DNA of 64,000 bases from NCBI RefSeq assembly GCF_001320245.1, contig NZ_BCBA01000048.1:1-64000 (forward strand). Reading direction: 5' to 3'. The notes under the pieces were generated by a model. It saw nothing but the letters and a program-made list of their open reading frames with translations, was not told where the DNA came from and searched no databases. This DNA is from Pseudomonas sp. NBRC 111124. Lineage in GTDB: Bacteria > Pseudomonadota > Gammaproteobacteria > Pseudomonadales > Pseudomonadaceae. The position numbers and the translations under genes were made by a program. Shown here in pieces: positions 10,734-21,166 of this stretch (its first letter is position 1; the number at the start of each line of letters is the position of its first letter).

Positions 10734-10924
10734 CTGTCCGTACTCCTGGATTTCGCAAAAGGGTGTCAGCTTAAGCCTTGTATGCCTGTCGGAAAAGCTC
10801 AATGCGAGTCGGTTTAGTGTCAAAACTTCTAGCGCTGTCTGATAAGCTGGCGCCAATTGACTGGCGCGTCGCGTCAGACAATGTCTAACAAGAGCCTATG
10901 CCTCGCATCGAACAGGATTTCGTG

Positions 10925-11569
10925 ATGGTTGCCTCAGCCCTACCCGCCAAGATCAAGAACATCGACAAGCTGCTGGTGCACTGCCAGCGCCGCCGCTACA
11001 CCGCCAAAAGCAACATCATCTGCGCCGGTGACCGTGCCGAAACGCTGTCGTTCATCATCAAGGGCTCGGTCACCATCCTGATCGAAGACGACGAAGGTCA
11101 CGAGATGATCATCGCCTACCTCAACAATGGCGACTTCTTCGGCGAGCTGGGGTTGTTCGAATCGACCGGTAGCGAGCAGCAGCGCAGCGCCTGGGTGCGC
11201 GCCAAGACCGAGTGCGAAGTGGCAGAGATCAGCTACGACAAGTTCCGCGAACTGGCCCGCCAGGACCCGGAGATTCTCTACGCCCTGGGCAGCCAGATGG
11301 CCCAGCGCCTGCGCAACACCACGCGCAAGGTCGGCGACCTGGCGTTCTTTGATGTCACCGGCCGCGTGGCCCGCTGCCTGCTCGACCTGTGCAAGCAACC
11401 GGATGCCATGACCCACCCGGACGGCATGCAGATCAAGATCACCCGCCAGGAAATCGGCCGTATCGTCGGTTGCTCGCGGGAAATGGTCGGCCGAGTCCTC
11501 AAGGACCTCGAGGAACGCAGCCTGGTGCAGGTCAAGGGCAAGACCATGGTGGTCTACGGCACCCGTTAA
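10925..11569 (+). CDS. vfr: cAMP-responsive transcription regulator Vfr/Crp
   Basis: A 214-residue CRP-family regulator. The cyclic-nucleotide-binding barrel is at about 20-120 ([11 protein letters not shown] is the phosphate-binding cassette). A dimer helix follows, then a winged helix at about 165-205 with the recognition motif [21 protein letters not shown]. It is nearly identical in the DNA-binding part to P. aeruginosa Vfr. The start at 10925 (MVASALP) matches the family; an ATG nine codons upstream is also in frame. Its stop overlaps the stop of the convergent ligase gene by four bases. Confidence 0.95.
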   Translation: MVASALPAKIKNIDKLLVHCQRRRYTAKSNIICAGDRAETLSFIIKGSVTILIEDDEGHEMIIAYLNNGDFFGELGLFESTGSEQQRSAWVRAKTECEVAEISYDKFRELARQDPEILYALGSQMAQRLRNTTRKVGDLAFFDVTGRVARCLLDLCKQPDAMTHPDGMQIKITRQEIGRIVGCSREMVGRVLKDLEERSLVQVKGKTMVVYGTR

Positions 11570-12270
11570 TCCTTGGGCAGGGCTGCCAGCACGTCGTGGT
11601 AAGCCCGGGACAGGCGCTCGAACCAGGGCGCGTCGGGCGCCACTTCGTGCAGGGCGATATGGCTGTCGGCGCGGCAACGCTGCACCAGGTCGCAGCATTC
11701 ATTGAAGCGGTTGACCGCCGCGACCATCGATTCGCGCTCGTTGTCCAGCAGCAGCGCGCCATGCACCAGCACCACCGGGCGTTTGCCACCCAGGCCTTGG
11801 CGCCAGCGCTGGGCCGTGCCGACCAGCTTGCGGCCATTGAGGTTGACGTTGTAACGGCCATCGCAGAAGGCACCGTCGATTTCACCCACCGAGGCAACAC
11901 CACCCCACTCGCGCAGCACATCACACAACGGCAGGCACAGGCGCTCGTAGGCGCTTTCGATGCGGCCATGATCGCCTTCACTGCGCGGGGCCACATACAC
12001 CAACGCCACGTTCACCGTTGCGTGCGACTGCGGCACCGGCTCGCCACCCGTTTCACGCAGCAGAACCGGCCAGCCGGCAATCGCCAATTCAGCACACGCG
12101 GCCTCGAAGTTGCCCAGTCGGCTCATACGGCGCGGCATGACCAAGGCGTGATCGGTGGGGCGCCAGAACAGCACGCCGCAATCACGCTCCGCGCGGCAGA
12201 CGGCGGCGAGCAGCTCCTGCTCGGCGTGCAGGCCCTGCTCAACGGTGAGGGCCAGGGGTTGATCGGTCAT
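11566..12270 (-). CDS. Lipoate--protein ligase A-like protein
   Basis: A 234-residue protein of the biotin/lipoate ligase fold. The segment [11 protein letters not shown] (about 92-102) stands where LplA has the Arg-Arg-x-Gly-Gly-Gly lipoyl-AMP loop. [14 protein letters not shown] (about 144-157) contains the catalytic lysine motif. It is shorter than bifunctional LplA and the first motif is altered, so the exact activity (lipoate ligase, octanoyl amidotransferase or another acyl ligase) is open. The start at 12270 (MTDQPLAL) was chosen from family-like length. It converges on vfr with overlapping stop codons (11566-11569). Confidence 0.75.
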   Translation of the reverse strand: MTDQPLALTVEQGLHAEQELLAAVCRAERDCGVLFWRPTDHALVMPRRMSRLGNFEAACAELAIAGWPVLLRETGGEPVPQSHATVNVALVYVAPRSEGDHGRIESAYERLCLPLCDVLREWGGVASVGEIDGAFCDGRYNVNLNGRKLVGTAQRWRQGLGGKRPVVLVHGALLLDNERESMVAAVNRFNECCDLVQRCRADSHIALHEVAPDAPWFERLSRAYHDVLAALPKD

Positions 12271-12303
12271 TGATCCACCATTCATGTTGTTTTGCTGACA
12301 TAC

Positions 12304-12328
12304 AAAAAAGCCGGCATAACGCCGGCTT
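12304..12328 (-). terminator. rho-independent terminator of trpGDC
   Basis: On the minus strand, AAGCCGGC, a five-base loop and the complement GCCGGCTT run into TTTTTT. It lies just past the trpC stop. Confidence 0.85.
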
Positions 12329-12336
12329 CGTTTCGA

Positions 12337-13170
12337 TCAGTCCAGAGGCTGAACAGTCTTCTTCACCTGATCCGGGAAGAACAACCGCTGCAGTTCCAGC
12401 CCCGGCTGCGGCGCGCGCATGAATGCCTCACCGACCAGGAACGAGTAAACCTCGTTGATCTCCATCAGTTCGACATCGGCGCGGTTGAGAATACCGCTCT
12501 CGGTGATTGCCAGGCGGTCACGTGGAATGCGCGGCAGCAGGTCGAGGGTGGTTTCCAGGCTGACCTCGAAGGTGTGCAGGTTACGGTTGTTCACCCCCAC
12601 CAGCGGCGTATCGAGCGTCTTCAGCGCGCGCTCCAGCTCATCCCCGTCATGCACTTCGACCAGCACGTCGAGGCCGACTTCTTTGGCCACCGAAGCCAGT
12701 TCGGCCATCTTCACATCATCCAGCGCCGACACGATCAACAGCACGCAGTCAGCGCCCAGGGCGCGAGCCTCGACGATCTGGTAGGGGTCGACCATGAAGT
12801 CCTTGCGGATCACCGGCAGCGAAACAGCGGCGCGGGCCTGTTGCAGGTACGCGTCTGCACCCTGGAAGTAATCCACATCGGTCAGCACCGACAGGCAAGT
12901 TGCCCCGCCCTTCTCGTAGCTGACGGCAATATCAGCCGGCACGAAGTCCTCGCGGATTACACCTTTGCTCGGCGAAGCCTTCTTGATTTCAGCGATCACC
13001 GCCGACTGCTTGCGCTTGGCCTGCTCGATCAGCGCATTGGCAAAACCACGCGGGGCATCGGCCGCCTTGGCCAGGCGCTCCAGTTCGGCAAGACTGACAC
13101 GTGCGCTGCGCTCGGCCACTTCCTGGAACTTGCGGGCGATGATCCTTTCCAGCACCGTCGGCACACTCAT
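12337..13170 (-). CDS. trpC: Indole-3-glycerol phosphate synthase
   Basis: A 277-residue TIM-barrel enzyme that closes the indole ring from CdRP in tryptophan synthesis. Family motifs are [14 protein letters not shown] (about 60-73), [13 protein letters not shown] (about 120-132) and [13 protein letters not shown] (about 190-202). It is a single-function TrpC, not fused to TrpF. Its start overlaps the trpD stop by four bases (ATGA), so translation is probably coupled. It is the last gene of trpGDC. Confidence 0.97.
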   Translation of the reverse strand: MSVPTVLERIIARKFQEVAERSARVSLAELERLAKAADAPRGFANALIEQAKRKQSAVIAEIKKASPSKGVIREDFVPADIAVSYEKGGATCLSVLTDVDYFQGADAYLQQARAAVSLPVIRKDFMVDPYQIVEARALGADCVLLIVSALDDVKMAELASVAKEVGLDVLVEVHDGDELERALKTLDTPLVGVNNRNLHTFEVSLETTLDLLPRIPRDRLAITESGILNRADVELMEINEVYSFLVGEAFMRAPQPGLELQRLFFPDQVKKTVQPLD

Positions 13171-14216
13171 GCTTCGTTCTCCACCTTGAATACTGCAGTA
13201 AAGGCGCCCAGTTCCTGCAGCTTCTCCCAGGCAAGGCCCGTGTGCAGCACGTCGTGAGCCAGTTCAACACCGGACTTGAGGCTCATCGCATGGTCAGCGG
13301 CATACAGTGCCGCGCCAGCATTGAGCACGATCATTTCGGCGGCCTTCTGGCCGTTTTCAGTCTTGCGCCGACCCAGGGCATCGCGGATCAGCTCTAGCGA
13401 CGCTTGTGGGTTTTCGACCGCCAAACCGTGCAAGCTCTGGCTCTTCATGCCCAAGTCTTCCGGCTCGACCCAATATTCGCTGATCTGGTCGTTCTTCAGC
13501 TCGGCAACGAAGGTTGGTGCAGCCAGGCTGAACTCGTCCAGGCCATCCTTGGAGTGAACCACCAGCACGTGCTTGCTGCCCAGGCGCTGCAGCACTTCGG
13601 CCAGCGGACGGCAAAGCGCCTGGCTGAACACACCCACCACCTGGTGTTTCACTCCAGCCGGATTCGTAAGCGGGCCGAGCATGTTGAACAGGGTACGCAG
13701 CCCTAGGTCGCGACGCGGGCCTGCAGCATGCTTCATAGCCGCATGATGGCTCTGCGCGAACATGAAACCAATGCCCAGGCTGTCGATGCAGCGGGCGACC
13801 TGCACGGGCGTCAGGTTCAAGTAGATGCCGGCGGCTTCCAGCAAGTCGGCACTGCCGCTTTTGCCAGATACCGCGCGGTTGCCGTGCTTGGCCACGGTGC
13901 AGCCGGCAGCGGCGAGCACGAACGATGACGCGGTAGACACGTTGAAGATGTTGGCGCCATCACCACCGGTGCCGACGATGTCGACCACGCCCTCCAGGCT
14001 TTTCAGCTCGACCTTGTCTGCCAGCTCGCGCATCACCGAGACCGCACCGACGATCTCGTCGATGCTCTCGCTCTTCATGCGCATGCCCATCAGGAAAGCG
14101 CCGATCTGCGCTTCGCTGCACTGCCCCGTCATGATCTGGCGCATCACGTCGCGCATTTCTTCGGTGCTGAGGTCCAGGTGGCCGACGATCCGGCTCAATG
14201 CATTCTTGATGTCCAT
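13167..14216 (-). CDS. trpD: Anthranilate phosphoribosyltransferase
   Basis: A 349-residue enzyme that joins anthranilate and PRPP. The PRPP-binding [16 protein letters not shown] is at about 85-100. The anthranilate/metal region around [19 protein letters not shown] is at about 114-132. It starts nine bases after the trpG stop and overlaps trpC by four bases, so trpGDC forms a tight operon. Confidence 0.97.
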   Translation of the reverse strand: MDIKNALSRIVGHLDLSTEEMRDVMRQIMTGQCSEAQIGAFLMGMRMKSESIDEIVGAVSVMRELADKVELKSLEGVVDIVGTGGDGANIFNVSTASSFVLAAAGCTVAKHGNRAVSGKSGSADLLEAAGIYLNLTPVQVARCIDSLGIGFMFAQSHHAAMKHAAGPRRDLGLRTLFNMLGPLTNPAGVKHQVVGVFSQALCRPLAEVLQRLGSKHVLVVHSKDGLDEFSLAAPTFVAELKNDQISEYWVEPEDLGMKSQSLHGLAVENPQASLELIRDALGRRKTENGQKAAEMIVLNAGAALYAADHAMSLKSGVELAHDVLHTGLAWEKLQELGAFTAVFKVENEA

Positions 14217-14225
14217 GATCGTTCC

Positions 14226-14819
14226 TTAACGGCGGCCGCCGGTCTGCTTGAGGAAATTGGCGAACAGCTCGTGGCCCTGCTCGGTGAGGATGGATTCGGG
14301 GTGGAACTGCACCCCTTCGATGTTCAAGGTCTTGTGACGCAGGCCCATGATCTCGTCGACCGAACCGTCTTCATGGGCAGTCCAAGCGGTGACTTCCAGG
14401 CAATCCGGCAGGGTTTCACGCTTGACCACCAGGGAGTGGTAGCGGGTCACCGTGAGCGGGTTGTTGAGCGAGGTGAACACGCCAAGGTCACGGTGGTGCA
14501 CCGGGCTGGTCTTGCCGTGCATGACCTGACGGGCGCGCACCACATCACCACCAAAGGCTTGGCCAATGGACTGGTGGCCCAGGCATACACCCAGGATCGG
14601 CAGCTTGCCAGCAAAATGCAGGATCGCCTCGATGGACACGCCCGCTTCGCTCGGCGTGCACGGGCCTGGGGAAACAACGATGCGCTCGGGGTTGAGGGCT
14701 TCGATCTCGGCAATAGTCATTTCATCGTTGCGAATGACCTTGACCTCGGCACCCAGCTCGCCAAGGTACTGAACAACGTTGTAAGTGAATGAGTCGTAAT
14801 TGTCGATCATCAGTAACAT
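14226..14819 (-). CDS. trpG: Anthranilate synthase glutaminase component
   Basis: A 197-residue class I glutamine amidotransferase that feeds ammonia to TrpE. The nucleophile is C79 (GVCLGHQ) and the triad is completed by H173 and E175 (FHPES). It is the first gene of trpGDC. A Trp-rich leader peptide lies 144 bases upstream, so the operon is probably controlled by attenuation. The partner trpE is 2.4 kb away as a separate unit with its own similar leader. Confidence 0.97.
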   Translation of the reverse strand: MLLMIDNYDSFTYNVVQYLGELGAEVKVIRNDEMTIAEIEALNPERIVVSPGPCTPSEAGVSIEAILHFAGKLPILGVCLGHQSIGQAFGGDVVRARQVMHGKTSPVHHRDLGVFTSLNNPLTVTRYHSLVVKRETLPDCLEVTAWTAHEDGSVDEIMGLRHKTLNIEGVQFHPESILTEQGHELFANFLKQTGGRR

Positions 14820-14962
14820 CGGGCTAAACCTCTTGAATCTACTGACTTCAAAAAACGAACCTTCCTACACCAGCCACAGACACGGCTTTGCCACGAAGGG
14901 CGGTCGCTAAACGGACAGGAAGGCAAACGGGGACGGGCCGGGCGGGCCGGCAAGAGATAAAG

Positions 14963-15007
14963 TCAGGCGCGCCAACGCCAACGGGCGTGGGCCTTGATAA
15001 CGCGCAT
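14963..15007 (-). CDS. trpL: trp leader peptide of trpGDC
   Basis: A 14-codon ORF on the minus strand encodes MRVIKAHARWRWRA, with two TGG codons separated by one Arg codon, then TGA. It lies in the 375-base gap (14820-15194) upstream of trpG. It aligns codon for codon with the leader upstream of trpE ([14 protein letters not shown]). Trp codons in a short ORF before trp genes are the hallmark of ribosome-mediated attenuation, which is documented for trpE and trpGDC in P. putida. The following region (about 14855-14960) is GC-rich then T-rich on the minus strand, with TTTTTT at about 14851-14856, but I could not settle the terminator pairing. The start has only a weak ribosome-binding site. 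Confidence 0.8.
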   Translation of the reverse strand: MRVIKAHARWRWRA

Positions 15008-15194
15008 CAAGAGTTTGCTGACGATCAACACAAGATAAGTCTCGCTCATACTTGCACGCACAGTAGCCTACCGGGGCGGCGGGCGCAATATGCCCGTAAA
15101 CACGGGGAAACGAATGGACTTGGGAGCGATGCACAGCGATTTGCTAAGGTCGAGTGGGTTGTGCTCATAAAAACAATGAAAAGGATATTCAACG

Positions 15195-17075
15195 ATGCGA
15201 AAAGCACCCTTGATACGCTTTACCCTGGCCACACTGGCCTTGGCCTGCAGTCAGGCTTTCGCGGCCCCATCGCCCTATTCCACTTTGATCGTGTTTGGCG
15301 ACAGCCTCAGCGATGCTGGGCAGTTTGGCGGCGCGCGCTTCACCAACCGCGACGCCAATGGCAACTATGCCCCGGTGTCGCCGATGATTCTTGGCGGGCG
15401 ATTAGGCGTAAGTCCGACAGAACTGGCCCCCTCCACGTCCCCCGTCAACCCGGCGCTGGGGATTGCCGATGGCAACAATTGGGCGGTAGGCGGCTACACC
15501 ACCCAGCAGATTCTGGATTCGATCACCGGCACATCCGAGACGGTCATCCCGCCAGGTCGCCCCGGTGCCGGACAAGTTCTGCGTGAAAAGCCCGGCTATC
15601 TGGCCAACGGCCTGCGTGCCGATCCCAACGCACTGTACTACCTGACCGGTGGCGGCAACGATTTCCTGCAAGGTCTGGTGAACAGCCCGGCCGATGCCAT
15701 AGCTGCCGGTGGCCGCCTGGCCGCCAGTGCCCAGGCTCTGCAGCAAGGCGGAGCCCGCTACATCATGGTCTGGCTGCTGCCCGACCTAGGACAAACCCCG
15801 AACTTCAGCGGCACACCACAGCAAAACCCACTGTCGCTGCTGTCCGGTGCATTCAACCAGTCACTGCTCAGCCAACTGCGGCAAATTGATGCCGAAATCA
15901 TACCCCTGAACATTCCCGTGCTACTGAGTGAGGCTTTGGCCAGTCCCGGTCAGTTTGGCCTGGCCGCCGACCAGAATCTGGTGGGCACCTGCTATAGCGG
16001 CGAAGGGTGCGTTGAAAACCCGATATATGGCATCAACGGCATAGCGCCAGATCCGACCAAACTGCTGTTCAACGACTCGGTACACCCGACCATTGCCGGT
16101 CAACAACTGATCGCTGATTACGCCTACTCGATCATTTCCGCCCCTTGGGAGCTGACCCTGTTGCCAGAAATGGCCCACGCCAGCCTGCGCGCGCATCAGG
16201 ACGAACTGCGAAATCAGTGGCAGACACCCTGGCAAGCGGTCGGCCAATGGCAAGCCTTCGTCAGCACTAGCGCCCAGAATCTGGACTTCGACGACCAACG
16301 CAGTGCTGCCAGCGCTGACGGACACGGCTACAACCTGAGTCTGGGCGGCAGTTACCGGCTAAACGACGCCTGGCGCCTGGGTCTTGCCGGTGGCGTGTAC
16401 CGGCAAAAGCTGGAAGCCGGTGAACAGGACTCGGACTATAAACTCGACAGCTACCTGGCCAGTGCGTTCGCCCAGTTCCGTCAGGACCGTTGGTGGGCCG
16501 ATGCGGCGCTGAGCGCCGGCCATCTGGATTACCACGACCTCAAGCGCACCTTCGCACTGGGCATCAACGACCGCAGTGAAAAAGGCAACACCGATGGCGA
16601 GGCCTGGGCCGTGACCACACGACTGGGCTACAACCTGGCAGCCGAGAGCAGCCCCTGGCAACTGGCACCGTTCATCAGTGCCGACTACGCACGGGTGAAG
16701 GTCGATGGTTATGACGAGAAGAGCGGGCGTTCGACGGCGCTGGGCTTCGATGACCAGGATCGGACTTCGCGGCGACTGGGCCTCGGGCTGCTAGGTAGCG
16801 TGCATGTGGTCCCGAGCACCCGGCTGTTCGCCGAGGTGGCGCAAGAGCATGAGTTCGAGGATGACCAGCAGGATGTGACCCTGCACCTGACGACGTTGCC
16901 GGCCAATGATTTCACGTTGACGGGGTATACGCCGCACAGTGATCTGACTCGGGCGAGCCTGGGCGTGAGCCATGAGCTGGTGGCGGGGGTGCATCTGCGC
17001 GGGAACTACAACTGGCGCAAGAGTGATGAGCTGACTCAGCAAGGCGTAAGCCTTGGAGTCTCCGTCGACTTCTAA
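15195..17075 (+). CDS. estP: GDSL-type esterase autotransporter (EstA/EstP)
   Basis: A 626-residue outer-membrane autotransporter. The signal peptide is residues 1-23/24 (cut near AFA-APS). The passenger GDSL lipase/esterase has Ser37 (GDSLSD), GGGNDF (about 152-157) and the DxxH pair in NDSVHPT near residue 298. A C-terminal 12-strand beta-barrel at about 365-626 ends in the terminal Phe (SLGVSVDF) needed for outer-membrane insertion. Related EstA proteins hydrolyse short-chain esters at the cell surface and affect rhamnolipid and motility traits in P. aeruginosa. It sits between the two halves of the trp pathway on the opposite strand, with no obvious functional link. Confidence 0.93.
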   Translation: MRKAPLIRFTLATLALACSQAFAAPSPYSTLIVFGDSLSDAGQFGGARFTNRDANGNYAPVSPMILGGRLGVSPTELAPSTSPVNPALGIADGNNWAVGGYTTQQILDSITGTSETVIPPGRPGAGQVLREKPGYLANGLRADPNALYYLTGGGNDFLQGLVNSPADAIAAGGRLAASAQALQQGGARYIMVWLLPDLGQTPNFSGTPQQNPLSLLSGAFNQSLLSQLRQIDAEIIPLNIPVLLSEALASPGQFGLAADQNLVGTCYSGEGCVENPIYGINGIAPDPTKLLFNDSVHPTIAGQQLIADYAYSIISAPWELTLLPEMAHASLRAHQDELRNQWQTPWQAVGQWQAFVSTSAQNLDFDDQRSAASADGHGYNLSLGGSYRLNDAWRLGLAGGVYRQKLEAGEQDSDYKLDSYLASAFAQFRQDRWWADAALSAGHLDYHDLKRTFALGINDRSEKGNTDGEAWAVTTRLGYNLAAESSPWQLAPFISADYARVKVDGYDEKSGRSTALGFDDQDRTSRRLGLGLLGSVHVVPSTRLFAEVAQEHEFEDDQQDVTLHLTTLPANDFTLTGYTPHSDLTRASLGVSHELVAGVHLRGNYNWRKSDELTQQGVSLGVSVDF

Positions 17076-17080
17076 ATTGC

Positions 17081-17186
17081 TGGGGCCGCTTTGCGGCCCT
17101 TTCGCGACACAAGGCCGCTCCTACAAAAGATCGCGATTCCCTGTAGGAGCGGCCTTGTGTCGCGAATGGGCTGCAAAGCAGCCCCA
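17081..17186. repeat. Paired REP element forming a 25-bp perfect inverted repeat
   Basis: The arms 17101-17125 and 17142-17166 are exact reverse complements (25 bp, 16-base spacer) and carry the P. putida REP-type core AAGGCCGCTCCTACA. Outside them lie two more small hairpins (GGGCCGC TTT GCGGCCC at 17083-17099 and GGGCTGC AAA GCAGCCC at 17168-17184) that are themselves near-complements. The whole intergenic space between the converging estP and trpE stops is thus one nested palindrome, likely also a transcription barrier. Confidence 0.88.
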
Positions 17187-17192
17187 ATCGAT

Positions 17193-18674
17193 TTACTTGG
17201 CAGAAGTCTGCTCAGCCAGCGCCACAGCACGGAACATCGCCCGGCGCTTGTTGATGGTCTCTTCCCACTCCAGTGCCGGTACCGAGTCGGCGACAATGCC
17301 GCCACCGGCCTGCACATGCAGCTCGCCGTCCTTGATCACTGCGGTACGGATGGCAATCGCGGTGTCCATGTTGCCGTTCCAGGCAAAGTAACCGACCGCA
17401 CCACCGTAGACGCCGCGCTTGACCGGCTCGAGCTCATCAATGATCTCCATGGCGCGAATCTTCGGCGCACCCGACAAGGTACCTGCCGGCAGGATTGCCC
17501 GCAGCGCATCCATTGCGGTCAGGCCTTCACGCAGTTGGCCAGTCACGTTGGACACGATGTGCATGACGTTCGAGTAGCGCTCGATCACCATTTTCTCGGT
17601 CAGGCGCACGCTGCCCGTAGCCGAGACCCGACCCACGTCGTTGCGGCCCAGGTCGATCAGCATCAGGTGCTCGGCAATCTCTTTGTCGTCCGACAGCAGG
17701 TCGTCTTCCAGTGCCCGGTCGGCTTCCTCGGTGGCGCCACGCGGGCGGGTACCGGCAATCGGCCGCACGGTGACCAGGTTGTCTTCCACCCGCACCAGCA
17801 CTTCCGGCGAGCTGCCGACCACATGGAAGTCGCCGAAGTTGAAGAAGTACATGTATGGCGTCGGGTTGAAGCAGCGCAGCGCTCGGTACAGGTCGATGGG
17901 TGCAGACTTGAAGTCGATCGACATGCGCTGCGACGGCACCACCTGCATGCAATCGCCGGCCAGGATGTATTCCTTGATGCGGCCCACCGCGTTTTCGTAA
18001 TCGTCACGGGTGTAGCTGGAGCGGAACTCCGGCTCGGCAGCCATCGGCCCGCTCAGGTCCAGGCCACGACGTGGGGTGATCGGCTGGCGCAGTTTTTCCA
18101 GCAAACCCTGCAACTGTGCCTGGCCCTGTTCAAACGCATGTTCTTCGGCCGGGTCGACCAGCACGATGGCGTGCATCTTGCCCGCCAGGTTGTCGAACAC
18201 CACCACAGCATCAGAGACCATCAGCAGGATATCCGGCACGCCCAGCGGGTCGGGGTTCGGGCTCGCGCCCAGGCGCTTCTCGACATAGCGCACACAGTCA
18301 TAGCCGAAGTAGCCAACCAGGCCACCGTTGAAACGCGGCAGGCCAGGGATGTCGGCGACCTTGTAACGGTCCTTGAAGCTTTCGACGAAGGCCAGCGGAT
18401 CCTCGACGTCGTGGCTTTCCACCTCGACGCCGTCCTGCAGAATGCTCACGTGGTAGCCATGCACACGCATCACGGTGCGCGACGGCAGGCCGATCATCGA
18501 ATAACGGCCCCACTTTTCACCGCCCTGCACGGACTCGAGCAGGTAGGAGTTGGGTTGGTCAGCCAGTTTCAGGTAGATCGACAGCGGCGTGTCGAAGTCG
18601 GCCAGGGTTTCACAGGCCAAAGGGATGCGGTTGTAGCCGGTAGCGGCCAGGCGCAGGAATTCTTCGCGGGTCAT
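17193..18674 (-). CDS. trpE: Anthranilate synthase component I
   Basis: A 493-residue chorismate-utilising enzyme that makes anthranilate from chorismate with ammonia from TrpG. The N-terminal regulatory part has [15 protein letters not shown] (about 44-58), a Trp feedback-binding region. The catalytic half has [10 protein letters not shown] (about 315-324), [15 protein letters not shown] (about 349-363) and [16 protein letters not shown] (about 418-433). The start at 18674 (MTREEFL) gives the known Pseudomonas length. Its leader peptide lies 70 bases upstream within the end of gph. Confidence 0.97.
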   Translation of the reverse strand: MTREEFLRLAATGYNRIPLACETLADFDTPLSIYLKLADQPNSYLLESVQGGEKWGRYSMIGLPSRTVMRVHGYHVSILQDGVEVESHDVEDPLAFVESFKDRYKVADIPGLPRFNGGLVGYFGYDCVRYVEKRLGASPNPDPLGVPDILLMVSDAVVVFDNLAGKMHAIVLVDPAEEHAFEQGQAQLQGLLEKLRQPITPRRGLDLSGPMAAEPEFRSSYTRDDYENAVGRIKEYILAGDCMQVVPSQRMSIDFKSAPIDLYRALRCFNPTPYMYFFNFGDFHVVGSSPEVLVRVEDNLVTVRPIAGTRPRGATEEADRALEDDLLSDDKEIAEHLMLIDLGRNDVGRVSATGSVRLTEKMVIERYSNVMHIVSNVTGQLREGLTAMDALRAILPAGTLSGAPKIRAMEIIDELEPVKRGVYGGAVGYFAWNGNMDTAIAIRTAVIKDGELHVQAGGGIVADSVPALEWEETINKRRAMFRAVALAEQTSAK

Positions 18675-18744
18675 GGGTAGCCTCGTGGCAAGCAGCAATA
18701 GGGTCGGGCAAGCGGACGGGCCGGCAGGCGCCGGCGGGCAGGAG

Positions 18745-18789
18745 TCAGGCGCGCCAGCGCCAACGGGCCAGGGCCTTGATGACTTTCAT
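18745..18789 (-). CDS. trpL: trp leader peptide of trpE, nested in the gph 3' end
   Basis: A 14-codon ORF on the minus strand encodes [14 protein letters not shown] and stops at TGA (18747-18745). It is the same reading frame and the same stop codon as the end of gph, so the leader peptide equals the last 14 residues of the phosphatase. It matches the trpGDC leader in 12 of 14 residues, including the Trp-Arg-Trp-Arg run. The role in attenuation is inferred from this match and from known attenuation of trpE in P. putida. The 70 bases down to the trpE ATG are GC-rich with overlapping GCCGGC palindromes but no clean T-run. Confidence 0.8.
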   Translation of the reverse strand: MKVIKALARWRWRA

Positions 18790-19563
18790 CCAGAATTTGC
18801 CAGTGACCGCCACGGTGGACTCTCTGTCTTGGGAGGCTTGAAGATCCGCCAACGTTATCCCAGTGGCCGGGTCTGCGCAACCAGGCAGCAGTGCGCGCAG
18901 GTCGTCGACCACCAGGCTTGGGGATTCTTCGGTGATCGGCCGGCCATGGTTGTAGCCGTAGGTCAGCCCCACGCATTGCACCCCGGCCGCCTTGGCCGCC
19001 AGCACATCGCTGCGCGAATCGCCGACGAACAGCGACTGCTGCGGGCTGACACCGGCCATCTGCATGACGAACAACAGCGCCGCCGGGTCGGGCTTCTTCT
19101 GCGGCAAGGTATCGCCGCCGATGATCCAGCGGAAATAGCGGCCGATCTTCATCTGGTCCAGCAGCGGCGCGACGAAACGCTCGGGCTTGTTGGTGATCAG
19201 CGCCATCTCCACCCCCTGCTTCTGCAGCCAGCGCAGGGTGTCCTTCACACCGGGGTAGAGCACCGTAAGCTCATGGCTTTCGGCATAGGCGTCCATGAAC
19301 AGCGCCAGGCCCTTTTCGGCCAGTGCATCGTCCACGCCATCGTGCTCGATGCCACCGGCCAGGGCGCGGCGCACCAGCACCTGGGCACCATTGCCGACCC
19401 AGTAGCGTACCGCCTCCAGGCCAGCGGGTGGGCGCCCCAGTTCGAGCAGCATGCGGTCCACGGCGGCAGCCAGGTCCGGTACCGAGTCGATCAGGGTACC
19501 GTCCAGATCGAACATCACCAGCCTGGGCAGCGTCCCCGGGAACAGCTGCTCGAAGCCACTCAT
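18745..19563 (-). CDS. gph: Phosphoglycolate phosphatase
   Basis: A 272-residue HAD-family phosphatase that clears 2-phosphoglycolate, for example from oxidative DNA damage. The DxDGT motif with nucleophile D19 and D21 is FDLDGTLID (residues 18-26), with [15 protein letters not shown] (about 180-194) as motif IV. The last 14 residues ([14 protein letters not shown]) are identical to the trpE leader peptide and lie beyond the HAD fold as a basic tail. The rpe stop overlaps its start by four bases. Order rpe-gph-trpE matches other pseudomonads. Confidence 0.94.
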   Translation of the reverse strand: MSGFEQLFPGTLPRLVMFDLDGTLIDSVPDLAAAVDRMLLELGRPPAGLEAVRYWVGNGAQVLVRRALAGGIEHDGVDDALAEKGLALFMDAYAESHELTVLYPGVKDTLRWLQKQGVEMALITNKPERFVAPLLDQMKIGRYFRWIIGGDTLPQKKPDPAALLFVMQMAGVSPQQSLFVGDSRSDVLAAKAAGVQCVGLTYGYNHGRPITEESPSLVVDDLRALLPGCADPATGITLADLQASQDRESTVAVTGKFWMKVIKALARWRWRA

Positions 19564-20234
19564 GGGCGGGCCTGGGCCAGTTCGGCGCGCATCTTGTCGA
19601 TGACGGCCTTGTAGTCCGGGGCGTTGAAGATCGCCGAGCCGGCCACGAAGGTGTCGGCGCCAGCGGCGGCGATTTCGCGAATGTTGTTGACGTTGACGCC
19701 ACCATCGATCTCCAGGCGGATGTCGCGGCCGCTGGCGTCGATCAGTGCACGGGCTTCACGCAGCTTGTCGAGGGTGCCGGGGATGAACTTCTGGCCGCCG
19801 AAGCCTGGGTTGACGCTCATCAGCAGAACCATGTCGACCTTGTCCATCACGTACTTCAGCGTATCCAGGCTGGTGGCCGGGTTGAACACCAGGCCGGCCT
19901 TGCAGCCGCCGTCCTTGATCAGCTGCAGCGAACGGTCGATGTGCTGCGAGGCTTCCGGGTGGAAGGTGATATAGGTGGCGCCAGCCTCGATGAAGTCGCC
20001 GATGATGCGGTCAACCGGGCTGACCATCAGGTGCACGTCGATCGGCGCGGTCACGCCGTACTTGCGCAGCGCGGTGCAGACCATTGGGCCGATGGTCAGG
20101 TTGGGTACGTAGTGGTTGTCCATGACATCGAAGTGGACGATGTCGGCACCCGCCGCCAGAACCTTGTCGACGTCCTCGCCCAGACGGGCGAAATCGGCAG
20201 AGAGAATGGAGGGGGCAATAGCGTAGGGCTGCAT
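19560..20234 (-). CDS. rpe: Ribulose-phosphate 3-epimerase
   Basis: A 224-residue TIM-barrel epimerase of the pentose phosphate pathway. The family start is [16 protein letters not shown] (residues 6-21). Metal-site residues appear in [13 protein letters not shown] (about 33-45), and [13 protein letters not shown] is at about 140-152. It overlaps gph by four bases, so the two are translationally coupled and may read on into trpE. Confidence 0.97.
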   Translation of the reverse strand: MQPYAIAPSILSADFARLGEDVDKVLAAGADIVHFDVMDNHYVPNLTIGPMVCTALRKYGVTAPIDVHLMVSPVDRIIGDFIEAGATYITFHPEASQHIDRSLQLIKDGGCKAGLVFNPATSLDTLKYVMDKVDMVLLMSVNPGFGGQKFIPGTLDKLREARALIDASGRDIRLEIDGGVNVNNIREIAAAGADTFVAGSAIFNAPDYKAVIDKMRAELAQARP

Positions 20235-20287
20235 GGCGCACCTGTTGGCAGAATCACGGTGGCGCGCATTGTAACTCAGGGAAACCG

Positions 20288-20315
20288 ATCGGGGCTGATT
20301 GGTATCAACCCCGAT
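20288..20315 (-). terminator. Hairpin after the agt transporter operon
   Basis: A 12-bp stem with one mismatch (ATCGGGGCTGAT against ATCAACCCCGAT) and a TGGT loop lies just past the final permease stop and before the rpe start. The minus-strand tail has only TTT, so it may be a weak terminator. Confidence 0.5.
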
Positions 20316-20327
20316 TACACCGTTGCA

Positions 20328-21155
20328 TCAGGCCGGTTGTTGAGTACGCAGTTTCTCGCTGCGCCCACGCAACCACTCCAGGGTCAGCAACAAGACCACC
20401 GAGAATGCGATCAGCAAGGTCGCCGCCGCCGCGATGGTCGGGCTGAGGTTCTCGCGGATGCCGCTGAACATCTGCCGCGGCAGGGTCGCTTGCTCTGGCC
20501 CGGCAAGGAACAGCGTCACCACCACTTCATCGAACGACGTGGCAAAGGCAAACAGCGCCCCTGAGATCACCCCAGGGGCAATCAGCGGCAAGGTCACCCG
20601 ACGGAAGGTTAGCAACGGCGAGGCGCCCAAGCTGGCCGCCGCACGTACCAGGTTGTAGTTGAAACCCTGTAGGGTCGCCGACACGGTGATGATGACGAAC
20701 GGCACACCCAGCACCGCGTGCACCAGGATCAGCGAGATGAAGCTATTGCCCAGGCCCAGCGGGGCGAAGAACAGGTAGCTGGCCACGCCGATGATCACCA
20801 CCGGCACTACCATCGGCGAGATCACCAGCGCCATCACCAGTGACTTGCCGGGGAAATCGCCACGGGTCAGGCCGATCGAGGCCAACGTGCCAAAGACCAT
20901 CGCCAGCACGGTGGCCGCCGGTGCCACGATGATGCTGTTGCGTAGCGCCCGCATCCACTCCGCCGAGGCGAAGAAGTCGTGGTACCACTGCAACGAAAAG
21001 CCCTGCAGCGGGTAAACCAGGAAGCTGCCACTGTTGAAAGACAGCGGCACGATCACCAGGATCGGCAGCACCAGGAACAACAGGATCAGGCCACAAAGGG
21101 TGCGCAGGGTGTAGAACCACACCCGTTCCACGGGCGACATGTAGGGGCTCAGCAT
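20328..21155 (-). CDS. agtD: ABC transporter permease (AgtD/PotC type)
   Basis: A 275-residue inner-membrane permease with six predicted helices. The BPD permease EAA loop is near 170-200 (AAASLGASPLLTFRRVTLPLIAPG). It is the second permease of a polyamine/GABA-type importer and the last gene of a four-gene unit. The symbol rests on synteny with P. aeruginosa agtABCD (between rpe and a two-component pair), where the system takes up 4-aminobutyrate and 5-aminovalerate; the sequence itself shows only the permease type. The start at 21155 follows a GAGGAG; an ATG five codons inside is an alternative. Confidence 0.85.
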   Translation of the reverse strand: MLSPYMSPVERVWFYTLRTLCGLILLFLVLPILVIVPLSFNSGSFLVYPLQGFSLQWYHDFFASAEWMRALRNSIIVAPAATVLAMVFGTLASIGLTRGDFPGKSLVMALVISPMVVPVVIIGVASYLFFAPLGLGNSFISLILVHAVLGVPFVIITVSATLQGFNYNLVRAAASLGASPLLTFRRVTLPLIAPGVISGALFAFATSFDEVVVTLFLAGPEQATLPRQMFSGIRENLSPTIAAAATLLIAFSVVLLLTLEWLRGRSEKLRTQQPA

Positions 21156-21166
21156 CTCAAGGCTCC

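Noticed and set aside
18661-18698. trpE start at the upstream in-frame ATG (18698)
   Set aside because: The first eight residues are not family-like and the start at 18674 gives the known 493-residue length.
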